Positions 47,193 through 58,610 of a stretch of DNA of 64,000 nucleotides are shown one piece after another. Source of the stretch: Serpula lacrymans var. lacrymans S7.9 (taxonomy: Eukaryota; Basidiomycota; Agaricomycetes; Boletales; Serpulaceae). Both the position numbers and the translations under genes were made by a program. The stretch is taken from NCBI RefSeq assembly GCF_000218685.1, contig NW_006763296.1:982715-1046714 (forward strand). The letters are read 5' to 3'. A model generated the notes under the pieces. The model did not search any database. It was not told the origin of the DNA and saw only the letters and a list, made by a program, of their open reading frames with translations. Within the stretch, counting starts at the first letter, position 1; each line of letters starts with the position of its first letter.

Positions 47193-48032
47193 ATGTCAGC
47201 GAACGATACACAGATGGATTGGGAGGCTGCTGAAGATTGTGTCACTAATCCTCCAGCCACGGAGTCTTCAGCTGCTGTTCGAACATGGACAGCAGAGCGT
47301 TCTTCTCAGATTCTAGCCCTCCTCGAGGCCGATCCGCCCCGGGCCATCAACTCTCCCTACAACCCAGAACGCCTCCTTAACAACTGTGTTTTTGTCACCC
47401 TGGCCTATCTCCTTCACACTAATGCTCGCGATCTCTGTGACCGTATTGGCATCCGTCCAGTCCCAGGGAGTCCTGGTGTCACGCTTGAAGCTGCCGTCAC
47501 CGCTATTGAACGTCTAGGGATACGGTTCTGCGTTGTCAGGTTTTCTCCCTCTCACCCACCTAATCCCCTCAATCCTCGTAATCCTCTCGTTATGCGCCCC
47601 AACTTGCGGCAAAATGTGCTACCACCCCCCAGAGATGGGATACCAGAATCATACGTCACCTGGCGTCAATGGCCACGCCGAGTGGGAGTGGCGTATACGC
47701 GTGCCAATGGTACAGGGCATGTGGTCGTATGCAATTCGCCTGGCGCGCCTTATAGACGTTATATGGACTACCAGACTCGTGCAGATGGGCAGGATGTGAC
47801 TAGAGAAGTGCAACAGAGCAGGGTCTTTATGGTATTTGCTGTAGATTGGCAAAGGTCTCGAGGCTCGTTCATTGAGGCGTTACAGCGCCAGGAAGCCCAG
47901 GAAGAGCAAGCGCAGAGACAACGGGAGGAGGAGCAGAAACGACAGGAAGAAGAACAGAAACGACAGGCGGAAGAAAAGAAACAGCGCGATAAACATGGAT
48001 TCTATGGAGGCCGCTTCTATGACAAACTGTAA
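47193..48032 (+). CDS. Intronless protein with a possible papain-like Cys/His/Asp fold
   Basis: One exon of 279 codons. After a polar N terminus, residues 62-75 (LNNCVFVTLAYLLH) place Cys65 at the start of a hydrophobic helix, residues 174-180 (TGHVVVC) hold His176 on a strand, and residues 190-194 (YMDYQ) give an Asp192-x-Gln step. That order (N-C helix, G-H strand, D-x-Q) is what I know from papain-fold peptidase or deamidase domains of the Tox-PL kind, so a thiol hydrolase is possible; no database check was made. Residues 228-270 are a Glu/Gln/Lys/Arg-rich coiled coil built on EEQKRQ repeats. There is no signal peptide or membrane helix. Nearly all other genes here are intron-rich. It could also be a non-enzymatic orphan protein. 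Confidence 0.75.
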   Translation: MSANDTQMDWEAAEDCVTNPPATESSAAVRTWTAERSSQILALLEADPPRAINSPYNPERLLNNCVFVTLAYLLHTNARDLCDRIGIRPVPGSPGVTLEAAVTAIERLGIRFCVVRFSPSHPPNPLNPRNPLVMRPNLRQNVLPPPRDGIPESYVTWRQWPRRVGVAYTRANGTGHVVVCNSPGAPYRRYMDYQTRADGQDVTREVQQSRVFMVFAVDWQRSRGSFIEALQRQEAQEEQAQRQREEEQKRQEEEQKRQAEEKKQRDKHGFYGGRFYDKL

Positions 48033-48525
48033 CTGTTCAGATTTCTCTGTGTCTTACGAAGTTTTCGCCGCTAAGTTACTTTCCAAAGAAATGTCTTGCG
48101 TGTACAATATGATAAATTCCCGGTTGTTGTACTTGTATCGCCAGCTGTAGGTTTTGTTTTGAATTTTGATGTTGTTTTTGGAATAGGTGATATGTTGAGA
48201 AAGCAGTTTCTACAGAACTGAATATTTGTCCTTTCCTGATTCATATTCCACATATGCAGTCAAACGACGCATGATGTCATTCAAAAAACAAAGCGAAATA
48301 TTTGGGACGGCCAGGCCTCGGTGGGAGTGTCTAATGTGATAATAGCATCATCAGAGTGGGTTGCATTCAGTCTGACGGGTTGGTCAGAAAGCATATACAT
48401 TTACATCCCATCTAATTCAGTAACTGAAAAGTGTCTATAACACACAGGGTGCGTATGTATTAAGCATCGAGGAAGATATCATGCACTACGTGGCTACAAT
48501 TATCGGAATGACCGCACGACGATAA
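48033..48525. other. Convergent 3' region
   Basis: About 490 bp between convergent stops. No open frame of note, AT-rich, presumably both 3' UTRs. Confidence 0.5.
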
Positions 48526-51500
48526 TCAACTATGTACATCATCAGTCACGTCGTGTGGAGGCCCTTGTTCCATGTTCCGCATTGCAACGGCATGTTTCTC
48601 CCCTTTGAGGATATCTATAACCGTGCGTGCAGCTTGCACGTCATTTCGAAAGTAGAATGCCTTGATGAACATCATGTACAGCGGACGGGCATGCCGTTCG
48701 AAAGATATATACGGCGGAAGTTTGGGCAGCTGCATCTCCTGGGGCGCGCGGGACAGCGGCGTACCAAAGGGCAACCGTCCAGAGGAAACATGCTCCCCCG
48801 CGGGATATCCACTCCGAATCATATGATCAAAGAGAGCTCGTAACTTCTTGTTGTCAAACATGGTGCGCCATCGCATGACCGCTTTAAGGAGGATGTTGAC
48901 GGTTACGCGATCAGGGGTGAAGGAATAGTGGTCCACAAGGTAGTTCAAAGATGCAAGAACCTTGCGCATCTTCCTACCATTGCGGGGTAAAGGTTGTATC
49001 ACAACACCATGAAGGTATATATTGCAGAGGGATGTGCGGGTATCTGCATCCAATTTATCCGCTACACGGGCAAAAAGCTTCTTCGTCGCCAGAATCCTGC
49101 CAGCACGAATCAATAAGTGCATCGCAAGTCGAATGGTGGAGATATCTGAGGGGTCCCTATCCAGCATCGATGAGGCCTTCAAGGACAGTATACGGATTGG
49201 CATATGTGCCCGTATGGCGACTGTTCGGGCCGTAAAGTGATATCTGTGCTTTCCCAACGAACCGGGCACTGCAAGACAAGCTCGTGGAACAAGAGAAGTA
49301 GCCCCACTCCTCGTAAGTTCATGAACAACACAGCGAAACATCGTGCTATAACGCGGGTAGAGCCTGCCGACGAGCTCAAGCAACTGAACAGCATAACGAT
49401 ACTGTTTATGCCTGAGAAAAACATGAGAGCATCGCAAAAAGAATGATGGCTTAAAGTATGATGGTGAAGTCCGGGTAATTGCTTTGATGACCGATATGGC
49501 TTTGCCAGCATGCACCGACTTCAAAATATGAACAAGGATGTGCTCAAGACACCAACGAACAGTTCGAGGTGGTAGAGACGAGGAGTATGTATCGCGTAAG
49601 GCATCACCCAATGTAGAGAGAGACTCGGGTTCAAAATTTGCGGATTGATACTGAGCCATGTGCCTCAGGACGTTGGACATAAGCTCTTGCCTTTGCTCGC
49701 CAGACAATTGACAGTTATGGAGAAACGGTATCGCGTCTTGATATGCCCCAACCTTCGCGAGTGCCACTCCGAGGGAGATGGTTGGTTCGACGGCGATTTC
49801 AATACCATCACGTCTAGCAGCAGCATAAAGAGCGTAAGCAAGTCTCGGATCTCGGCGTACAAGATTATCGATCGCAATGGAAGTGACCGCCGGTAGCCAT
49901 CGAGTATCAGGGAGGGTGTCTTTCAGGTCTGTAAGGGCCATCCTGCACTGATCAACGTGACTGGGAAGAGAAGCAATGAGAAACTCCGCTGCCATGGACA
50001 GAATTTGCAATCTGGTAAGACCGTCGTCGTCGTCGCACCAAAGCTTTGACGAAGTACTATAGGCATGACATGCATCCTTGAGTGACATATCACCTATTAC
50101 ACCAGACAAGTAGAAGAAAGAGGAGACAATCGAGCGTGCAGCCAGGGGATGTTCGGCCTCCCTTTGAGCGCAGGCAGACCAATTCTCCCATGAGGCGCGC
50201 AGAGTTCCTTGAATCATGTCCTTCAGAGTAGACTGGTCAACCGAGGTCAAATCCATGCCCCCAAACACCTTTCTCATCGTTGCAAGACTAAACACGGCTT
50301 CCCACGTGACGGTAGCAAGACAAGGAATAGGCATTGTCTCCTGCTGCATGGTTGCTTGGCTGATCAGAGCAGGGCGGCCATTATATAATGCAAGTAACAT
50401 GATGCTACTCCACCGCCTACCTAACGAGTTGGCGGGCACGAAAATGCTGCGCAGAAGAGTAGTTGCGTATTGTGCTAGATGGTCTGAAGGCGATGTCGAT
50501 GAAGCAAGAACAGTCACGATACTGCGGGCAATTTCGTTGACACTGAGGGCATCATGATGATAGGGCCCCGGTGGGCTCCCCTGAGCGGTGTAGCATTTCG
50601 TTGATATAGCACGTTCCCCCCTGAGAGACAAATTTGAAACGCGATGCGAAAACGTAGACAGCACTAGTTCGCGAGATATGGTTGACATATTGCCATTGAA
50701 CTGGAGAAGTATCCGCCAAAGCACTCCAAGTAGCCTGGGATGCCACTCGTCATGCCTCCGTAGGGCACTACACAACCTATAAACGGCGGCATCCAGAAAT
50801 CCGGGACCTTCGATGGATAGTAGGGCCTCAAAATACGGAACATGAACTTCAGGATCAGCAGTATGCTGACATATATGGCGGTACTGAATACGCGCGCGAT
50901 ATATTGCACTTGATAGGTTTGCGGCCTTGGCTAAGTCATAGTTCAGCCTTGAATTCAGATACTGACCATGTAAATTGCTTACATTCAGAAAACTCGACCG
51001 CTAAATACCGTACCACGTTAGCTAGTTCAGCACGCATGATCCAGTAACGATCCGAGTGACTCAAGGTCTGACCCAACCTTTCCTTATCTTTTGTAATCAA
51101 GACAACAAAGGACCAGTAGCTCCGGGAGATAGTATGTTCTTTAAAATGAGATGCGAAAGGATTCGTATAGATACAATGCCTGAAAGGGTGAAGCGATAAA
51201 GACCCAAAGAGGCTAATTAGAGAGCTAAGTCTGCCAGAATCGAGTTGACCAAGTTGATTCCTGGCTTTTGCCGACATATAAAGAGACCGTAGGGTGTTAG
51301 CAGAGTGCTTCTCTGGGTGGCATGAGGTCATGTTATTAGGAGAAAGAAATGCGTAAAGAAGATCTATAGCCTTGCTATTATCGTGAGGCTTCTCGGGAAA
51401 AACGCACAGAGTCTGGACCTCAATAGTGCTGCTTGTTCTAGTTAGATATTCCTCAGGATTGATCGGCGTAGGCTCCCGCCATTGTGGCGAACATGTGTGA

Positions 51501-51699
51501 TTGGTGTTTGCAGCATTTCCCATGTCAATCCGGTCCTCAAGATTGGTGCGAGGCGAGCGAAGCAAAGGCAAGGGTCGTCTCAGCACTTCCTCCTGCCCTA
51601 TGACTGTTGGAATGCGAGCGTCTGATAGTGTTACACCACAGGGGTCCGTTCGAGTGTGTACCACGCCTGACAACGAGGAGGCATTGTCATGAGTGTCAT
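48526..51699 (-). CDS. Large PPR/TPR-like helical-repeat protein
   Basis: A long coding region of about 1,000 residues with few introns: one of about 50 bp joins the 51.6-50.99 kb part to the rest (donor GTAAGC after FSE, acceptor ACTTAG before KAANLSSAIYRA), and the remainder, 50.93-48.53 kb, is uninterrupted. Much of it is helical with irregular repeats; near the C terminus FTPDRVTVNILLKAVMRW and FDHMIRSGYP look like pentatricopeptide units. PPR proteins bind organelle RNA, mostly in mitochondria. The 5' end is uncertain: the open frame extends upstream without an ATG, and the best link is a small first exon with ATG at 51699, 51690 or 51684 spliced (donor GTTGTC) to HARIPTVIGQEEV. The N terminus would then be rich in Arg and poor in acid, fitting mitochondrial import. 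Confidence 0.72.
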
Positions 51700-52427
51700 A
51701 TACTGGGCAGACACGTCCTTTCCTACGAGTTGCGTTGGACTTTGGTGCGCTATATGTTGATAGTGGCCTAGCAAGGTATTCAGCTGATATTATTCACGGC
51801 ACAGTATCATATATAACTCACCGAATGTCTTGTAGAATGCCGCCGTATCCGCCCAATTCTCGGACGGTCGACTGACACCATCGCAACATTCCATTGCATG
51901 GATTCAGAATCACTGCGCGTCACCACACCGACGTCGAAATACACGCCAAACTTCCACACTAAAACACAGGATATGCCCAATTGCCTGCAGTGCAATGGGT
52001 GTCTCTCTCCACCACAGAAAAGATGGAAGCTGTTGTTGGGGAAGAGAAAGGTTCGCTGGCGTCGCGGCCCACGATGAGCTCGCGGTCGGAGTTCCACTTC
52101 TGGATTTCGGCGTAAAACGGCTTGGCTATATTCCCAAACCTTGTTTATGAACTGCACGGCAAACTCCGAGATGCAGGCCTCACCAAACTTTCAGAAAAGT
52201 TACCGAGTCCACATATCCTCAGTTAGTCGCCTTGAAAAATCCATTGGCACCACCAGGTATGTAATGTGTTTTCAGTCCGTTATATGTTGTTCATCTGGTT
52301 TTTAATTAGAGGTCAATCGGGAGGCATCTCTTTACGCAAAACTTCACCTGATAATGTTAGTATACATATCACGAATGGAAGGGGAGCAATCACTGAAAGT
52401 TGCCCTAGCTAATATCTAAACACTAAA
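51700..52427. other. Divergent region, PPR-like / ribosomal P0
   Basis: About 730 bp. A 116-codon minus-strand frame (51807-52157) has no family resemblance. The region should carry both promoters; I see no obvious motif. Confidence 0.5.
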
Positions 52428-53648
52428 ATGGGTGCCACTCGTGCGCAAAAGGAGGTCTATTTCGTAAAGCTCCGTGAACTCATCACGAAGTACCGTATGT
52501 CACTTCATTTTGTGCCAATTTGCCTACATTTGCTGATAACTGTAATTAGCTTCCATCTTCTTGGTCAATGTCGACAATGTCGGTTCCAACCAGATGCATC
52601 AGATTCGTGTCGCTCTCCGTGGAAAGGGTGTTGTCCTGATGGGCAAGAACACCATGGTTCGCCGTGCCCTGCGCTCAATCCTTTCCGAATTCCCCCAATT
52701 CGAGCGTCTCCTTCCTCACGTCAGGGGTAACATTGGATTCGTCTTCACCAGCAGTGATCTTAAGGAAATCCGTGAAATCATCATTGCCAACAAGGTCGCT
52801 GCGCCCGCCCGTGCTGGTGCTTTCGCCCCTAAGGACGTCTTCGTCCCTGCTGGTAACACCGGTATGGAACCCGGAAAGACCTCTTTCTTCCAGGCTCTCG
52901 GTATCCCCACCAAGATTGCTCGTGGTACCATTGAAATCGTCTCCGATGTTCAGGTCGTCCACGCCGGTACCCGTGTCGGTTCATCCGAGGCTACCCTTCT
53001 TAACATGTTGAACATCTCTCCGTTCACCTACGGTATGACGGTGGTTCAGATCTTTGACCAGGGCAACGCTTTCTCTCCCGATGTCCTTGACATTGAGGAG
53101 AAGGATCTCATTGACCGTTTCTTGTCCGGTATCAAATCCATTGCTGCCATCTCTTTGGCGCTCAACTACCCGACTATCGCTTCCGTCACTCACTCCCTTG
53201 TCAACTCTTACAAGAACCTCATCGCTATTGCTTTGGTCACTGACTATTCCTTTGAGGGAGCGGAGAAGGTCAGACACTTTATTTTATCTTTTTGGGGGCG
53301 AGATAGATGATGTTTTTATACACACTGAAAATGCTGACATCTAAAGGATGCAAAAGTTTTTTTAAACTCATTTTACTGATTCATTCATGTCATTTGGATT
53401 TTTGATATAAGAACAATCCATACTGACCAATATATTTTATAGGCCAAGGAATACCTCGAGAACCCCGAAGCATTCGCTGTTGCTGCCCCCGTTGTTGCTG
53501 AGGCTGCTCCCGCTGCCGCCGAAGCCGAGGAGGCTAAGGAGGAGGAGAAGGAAGAATCTGACGACGACATGGTTAGTACTTCATCTTGACTGGTCTCCCC
53601 TCAGCGTCTAACTGTAATCTTTTGCAGGGCTTCGGTCTTTTCGATTAG
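52428..53648 (+). CDS. rpp0: Large-subunit ribosomal protein P0 (uL10)
   Basis: P0 is the base of the ribosomal P stalk, binding the P1/P2 dimers and recruiting elongation factors. Four exons join in phase: 52428-52494, 52550-53268, 53443-53571 and 53628-53648, giving 311 residues. Visible parts: [18 protein letters not shown] start; [40 protein letters not shown]; the P0 insertion region; the Ala/Glu-rich hinge ([19 protein letters not shown]); and the last residues SDDDMGFGLFD, the universal factor-binding tail. The tail is split, with GFGLFD in its own 21-bp exon. The third intron is 174 bp, about three times the usual length here. Codon choice is strongly biased towards C-ending codons, as in highly expressed fungal genes. 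Confidence 0.97.
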
Positions 53649-56600
53649 TTAATGATGATCGCCTTTACGGAATGCACGACTCATATTTCCTGTAGTCTAT
53701 TCAAAAGCATGTCACGTTCACCAAATATAATGATCAGGCAAGGGAATAGTTTGGTCATGAACCTTCTTGTGTATTTTGCTTGTAAGCCCTCAGTCTGCCG
53801 CATTTAACTGGCCATTGTTTTTTACTTGGAATTCATGTAAGAGGACATTATCTGAGGACTGGTGTAGAAACCACTCGCAGAAAATATTCACAATTACGAC
53901 TAGTGTGGGGTAAGGATCGACGTCGTGGCTTTTTTTGTGTCGTTATGCCGGCATGCATGACGTTACCGTTCTCGTTACTACCCCAAGTTCAAGTTGTTCA
54001 ATTCCCATCATCCCTACTCTCTTGAAGACCAATCGATACTCATCGTTGGGACATCTGGCTACTCTATGCACTGTATGCTAGCTTATTCTGACTCTACATC
54101 GGGGTATGGATCCTTGTTCACTGTCACTAGGACCCTTTTTCTCGGGCCGTAGAACTCCCAATGGAAACACTCTACATAGCATGTCTGCACAAGGAAACAC
54201 AGCTGGTGAAGGGCAAAAATGGCATGGTGAGGCACGAACGCACTGTCTTTACACGCTTTTGCTAAAAAAAAATTTACTTTGCAAATGCATAGAAATCCGC
54301 GGGAGACTGGAGCTTTTGAGGGTATGAACTTCTGGCTGATCTCTGCATCAAGGTTCACAACTTTCACACTGCTAGAAGCTGCAGTTGCCACCCAGCACTT
54401 TCCGACATGCCTTTTGGTGAGGTAGTTCCAAGGTAGGGGTAAGTTGGCCCAGACAGCCCGAGATAATCAAGCCACCGAAACGTTGTCATCACAATTCAAG
54501 TTGTCTGTCAAGGAAGAACACCCTGTGAACGTGACCTCGTGTTGTAAATCTTCCTAAACTATATTGCTGAATGATGTTTGACGGATAGGTCCAAAGGTTC
54601 AACCTGGCAAGGATATATTCACAATGTGGCAGCCTGTTCCTTAGCCAAATGCAATCTAACATCGTTATCAGCAGCCACTGATAGTTTCCTTCACTGGTGC
54701 CGATCAAACAGGTGGCTCAATCTCACCAACGTGAGGCGGGCTGTGGGTTGTTCGATCGACACGAATGCTCTCTTTGTGATTCAGTTCAATTTCTGACCTC
54801 TTGCACATTGGGGCTCTATCGCACGTTGCATTCGCCATTAATACACTGGTGAGGATTTGCAAAATGACAGCACTGGAACCAACCTTAACCGTATTTACAT
54901 CTCCTCGCTCGTAGGATCAACATTATTCCACTCAAGTTGTACCCTCGTCGCAAAGTGCGATTGAGTTCTCAGCACCACGAGGTGGAGAGCCCAGTTGGGA
55001 GTGGCAGGACGTAGTTCGAAAGTGATTCAATCACGGTGCGGTGTGCGCATACGATACGGGTGGACAAATCTTACTTGGGGCATGTGGTTTGTTGGCTAGT
55101 TAGCTTCTACCCTGCTGTCCGCCACAGAAGTATCACTAGGCTGGCATCTCCCATGTCGTCCGGGCCGATCCCCTCAGTCCTGGTCAGCTTGTCGGTAAAA
55201 TGCTGAAGGGTTCAGTCAAGGCCTCGATTCGCCGCAACCTGCCAGTGGCTATACTTCTAACACTTCCCATAACGCTAGTTCGGGACCTCGCTGGTGAGTC
55301 GTAACCTGTAGTGACTTAGCGATAACATGTCCATGGTATTATCTCTTCTTTGTAGATCAAACGGTGATACAGATACCGGTATGTGCCGACTGATCTCGAA
55401 GGTTGCCTTTATTGCATGCTTGCACTTGCATGCTTTGTATGCACTTTCCTGGCCTCTAGGTTCATCCTAACGATTAGCCATAATCAACAACCAGGTTAGG
55501 TTACTGACCGACGGTGGTGCTAGATTTAGCTCTCCGACGTGGGTGACTGAACCAATGATTTACCAACGCATATCCCGTTTTTCTTTAGAGCGGTAGTGCG
55601 TCCCGAATTATGCGGCTCACATACACTAATTTACACCTATCGGCACGGAGAAGGATGTTTTAGCTCTGTAACAGCTATCTCTCGGCGACCGTTCAATCAA
55701 TGATCTTCGCGAACACGATTCATTTATATGCCCATTACCCCAACAAGGGATCGATAAATGGAAGCTGCGGTCAGTTGTTCTGCTTCTTTATTTTCCGTGT
55801 AGAGAACCGCTGCTTGTAATTTATTTTGGGCCACATCGGAAAGATGGAGGCTATGGTACTGGAGCCCGAAAACGAGCTGGCTTCTGTTTAGGGGCCTGAT
55901 ACAAAAATCCGATGTGGTGGGTAATGAGTGAGCTATGTTGATTGAGAGCCCTCGAATTCCTGATACATTGTTCACACTGCCGCACGATATCAAGAGGTGA
56001 TCACAGATGGTGGTTAGTTATGAGCAGGCGATACTGGTCTCATGAGCGCTGTTCTTTTCCCGCCCCGAGAGCGTCGATATAGCGCGCTATTGTTGCTGGT
56101 TATTGGTGTGCTACTATTTAAAATGATAGTTGCGATATTGCGACAATTTTGCACGGTATCTACGGTACAAGAAAAGGTAGAAGAGGGACGGCGGAGCTCC
56201 CTGGGACCGCGTATCCATAGACATCGCTATGAGCCCATCGATTCGACTGTGGATGAGGTCGGGATGGACCGGGTGGACCTGATTACGCAATGGAGGACCG
56301 GCGGACCATCCCAAAACGGACGCATGGGGCAGAAAATGACGATGTCACTGGCAGGTCACCGACTGATGACAAGCCTAGTGCACCTTGGAGTATATATCTT
56401 ATCAGCCCCAGCTTGAGCCCAGCAACACTCAACGCCTGTAACATCGCATACGACATCGCATACGACGGCCAGCATACAGCGATAAGTTGCTGTAATTGCG
56501 AGAATATTGTAATCTAATTGTTGATCCCGATATCAACCTGGGACTCTTCCCATTTGGCCCGCACCGGCACCACCACGTTCGCCAGCTCACTCGCCCATCC

Positions 56601-56706
56601 GCTCTCTTCTTCGCTACAGAAGATCCGATAATCTGCCTTTATCCGGTCTTTCTGGCTTGTATTTCCTACTGCGCCTTCTTCACTTATATACTACTTTATT
56701 CGTAAA
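53649..56706. other. Gene-poor region of 3 kb
   Basis: No reading frame here has coding character or family resemblance. The longest (56042-56416, plus) has one hydrophobic stretch only. The last 300 bp before 56707 should hold the Tps1 promoter. A short direct repeat (CATCGCATACGA twice) lies at about 56442-56466. Confidence 0.5.
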
Positions 56707-58610
56707 ATGTCTCATTCAATCTTTCCCCCATTATCGGCCGACCCAAGCATATCAGAGATGGACTCCGTCAAAGGAAATCATCTCGTCGTCGTCTCCAACC
56801 GCCTTCCAATCACAATTAACAAGGATGCGTCGGGAGAGTACCACTTTAAGATGTCCTCAGGCGGTCTCGTATCTGCACTTTCTGGTTTCAAAAAGTCCCT
56901 AAACTTTACATGGATCGGTTGGCCAGGTTTCTTTATCCCGCTCAAAGATCGCCCTCACGTCGACAAGCGTCTTATGGAAGAATACTCCTGTCAGGCAGTT
57001 TACCTCGATGACGATGTCGCCGACCGTCACTACAACGGTTTCTCAAACTCTATTCTCTGGCCCCTCTTCCATTATCATCCCGGAGAGATGAACTTTGACG
57101 AGGAGAATTGGCTCGCATACCGCCAGGCAAATATGCGCTTCGCGGAAGCCGTTCGTTCCCAGTTGACTCCGGGCGCGATGGTTTGGGTTCAGGATTACCA
57201 TCTCATGCTCCTTCCTATGCTTTTACGTGGTTTGATTGACGGCACCAACAACGTAGGCGACTTCACCAAGCGCGAGTTGACCAAGATCACCGAGGGTATA
57301 GAAGATTCCATCCCTACACCTAATAAGAGAATCCCCGGCATCAAGATAGGTTTCTTTTTGCATACACCATTCCCAAGTAGTGAAATCTATCGGTGCGCAT
57401 ATAGTCTTCATCCAACTTCACATTTCGCTTATTTCAGTGCTTAGTATACTTCCTGTGCGACGAGAAATTTTACTTGGCATTCTATTCTGTGACCTCATCG
57501 GCTTCCACACGTATGACTATGCTCGTCACTTTTTGTCTTCTTGCACGCGTATTTTGGGTCTGCCAACGATGCCGAATGGTGTTGAATTCGAAGGTCGTTT
57601 GGCCCACGTTGGCACGTTTCCCATAGGTATCGAACCTGCGTCTTTTATAGATGTAAGACCTAATTCTTCCGCTAGTCGATATCTTGTGAATAACGTGGTT
57701 ACCCTCTTTACAGAACCTTCAGAAGGACTCGGTTAAAAGTCGTATCTCTCAGCTCGAGCAGCGCTTTGGGGGTGTTAAAGTAATCGTTGGTGTCGATCGC
57801 TTGGATTACATCAAGGGTGTCCCTCAGAAATTGCATGCACTCGAACTATTTTTAACCCAGCACCCAGAATGGATAGGCAAGGCTAGTGCTCCACAATCAT
57901 TCACTATTCCACGTAATTAACCATATACTCTATACAGGTCGTCTTAGTGCAACTAGCTGTGCCTTCTCGTCAAGATGTTGAAGAATACCAGAATCTGCGC
58001 TCTACAGTGAACGAGCTCGTGGGTCGCATCAATGGTCGTTTCGGCACCGTCGAATTTATGCCAATTCACTTCATGCACAAAAGCTTGCAGTTTGATGAAC
58101 TGTGCGCATTGTACGCAGTCAGTGATGTCTGTCTAGTATCCAGCACGAGGGATGGGATGAACTTAGTAAGCCCCCTTACTCCTCGACCTTTGAAGTGGCT
58201 AACATCTCGGCGGTGTTTACTTGTAGGTTTCTTACGAATACATCGCTTGCCAACAGGCACGTCAAGGGGTTATGATTCTTTCTGAATTCGCAGGAGCTGC
58301 GCAGAGTCTCAATGGCTCTATAGTTGTAAATCCATGGGATTCTCAACAAGTCGCCGACGCTATACACGAGGCTGTCACGATGGACGGAGAGACGCGCGCT
58401 GAGAACCATCGGAAATTGTTCAAATACGTCAACAAGTATTCCGCGGCGTTTTGGGGTTCTAGTTTCATCAAAGAGATGAGCAAGCTCAAGCAAGACGATG
58501 TAGACAAGGAGGGGCAAGCGGAGTTAACGACAAGAACTGATGAAGGTCCAGGAAGCGATGTCATCAACGGCGTGGTCCCGCCAACACCGGCAATCAACGC
58601 GCAGGCATGA
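56707..58610 (+). CDS. tps1: Alpha,alpha-trehalose-phosphate synthase (UDP-forming)
   Basis: Tps1 (GT20) makes trehalose 6-phosphate from UDP-glucose and glucose 6-phosphate in the cytosol, for stress protection and control of glycolysis. Five exons join in phase: 56707-57392, 57445-57652, 57714-57881, 57938-58165 and 58227-58610, giving 557 residues. Motifs: VVVSNRLPITINKD, GGLVSAL and WIGWPG near the N terminus; WVQDYHLMLLP; FFLHTPFPSSEIYR; LIGFHTYDYARHFLS; VGVDRLDYIKGVPQK; FMPIHFMHKSL; LVSSTRDGMNLVSYEY. The third intron (57882-57937) needs a GC donor (GCTAGT) to keep GKVVLVQLAVPSR in frame. There is no fused phosphatase domain, so this is the Tps1 and not the Tps2 type. An ATG 17 codons on (MDSVKGNH) could also serve as the start. 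Confidence 0.96.

Noticed and set aside
48526..50900. Many plus-strand frames opposite the PPR-like gene
   Set aside because: They are shadows of a 2.4 kb continuous minus-strand coding frame.
53306..53345. Possible box C/D snoRNA (ATGATGT and CTGA) in the P0 intron
   Set aside because: Box C to box D is only about 20 nt apart and the closing stem is 4 bp, too short for a real C/D snoRNA.
56042..56416. 124-codon frame with one hydrophobic segment upstream of Tps1
   Set aside because: Lies in the presumed promoter region, has no family blocks and low coding character.
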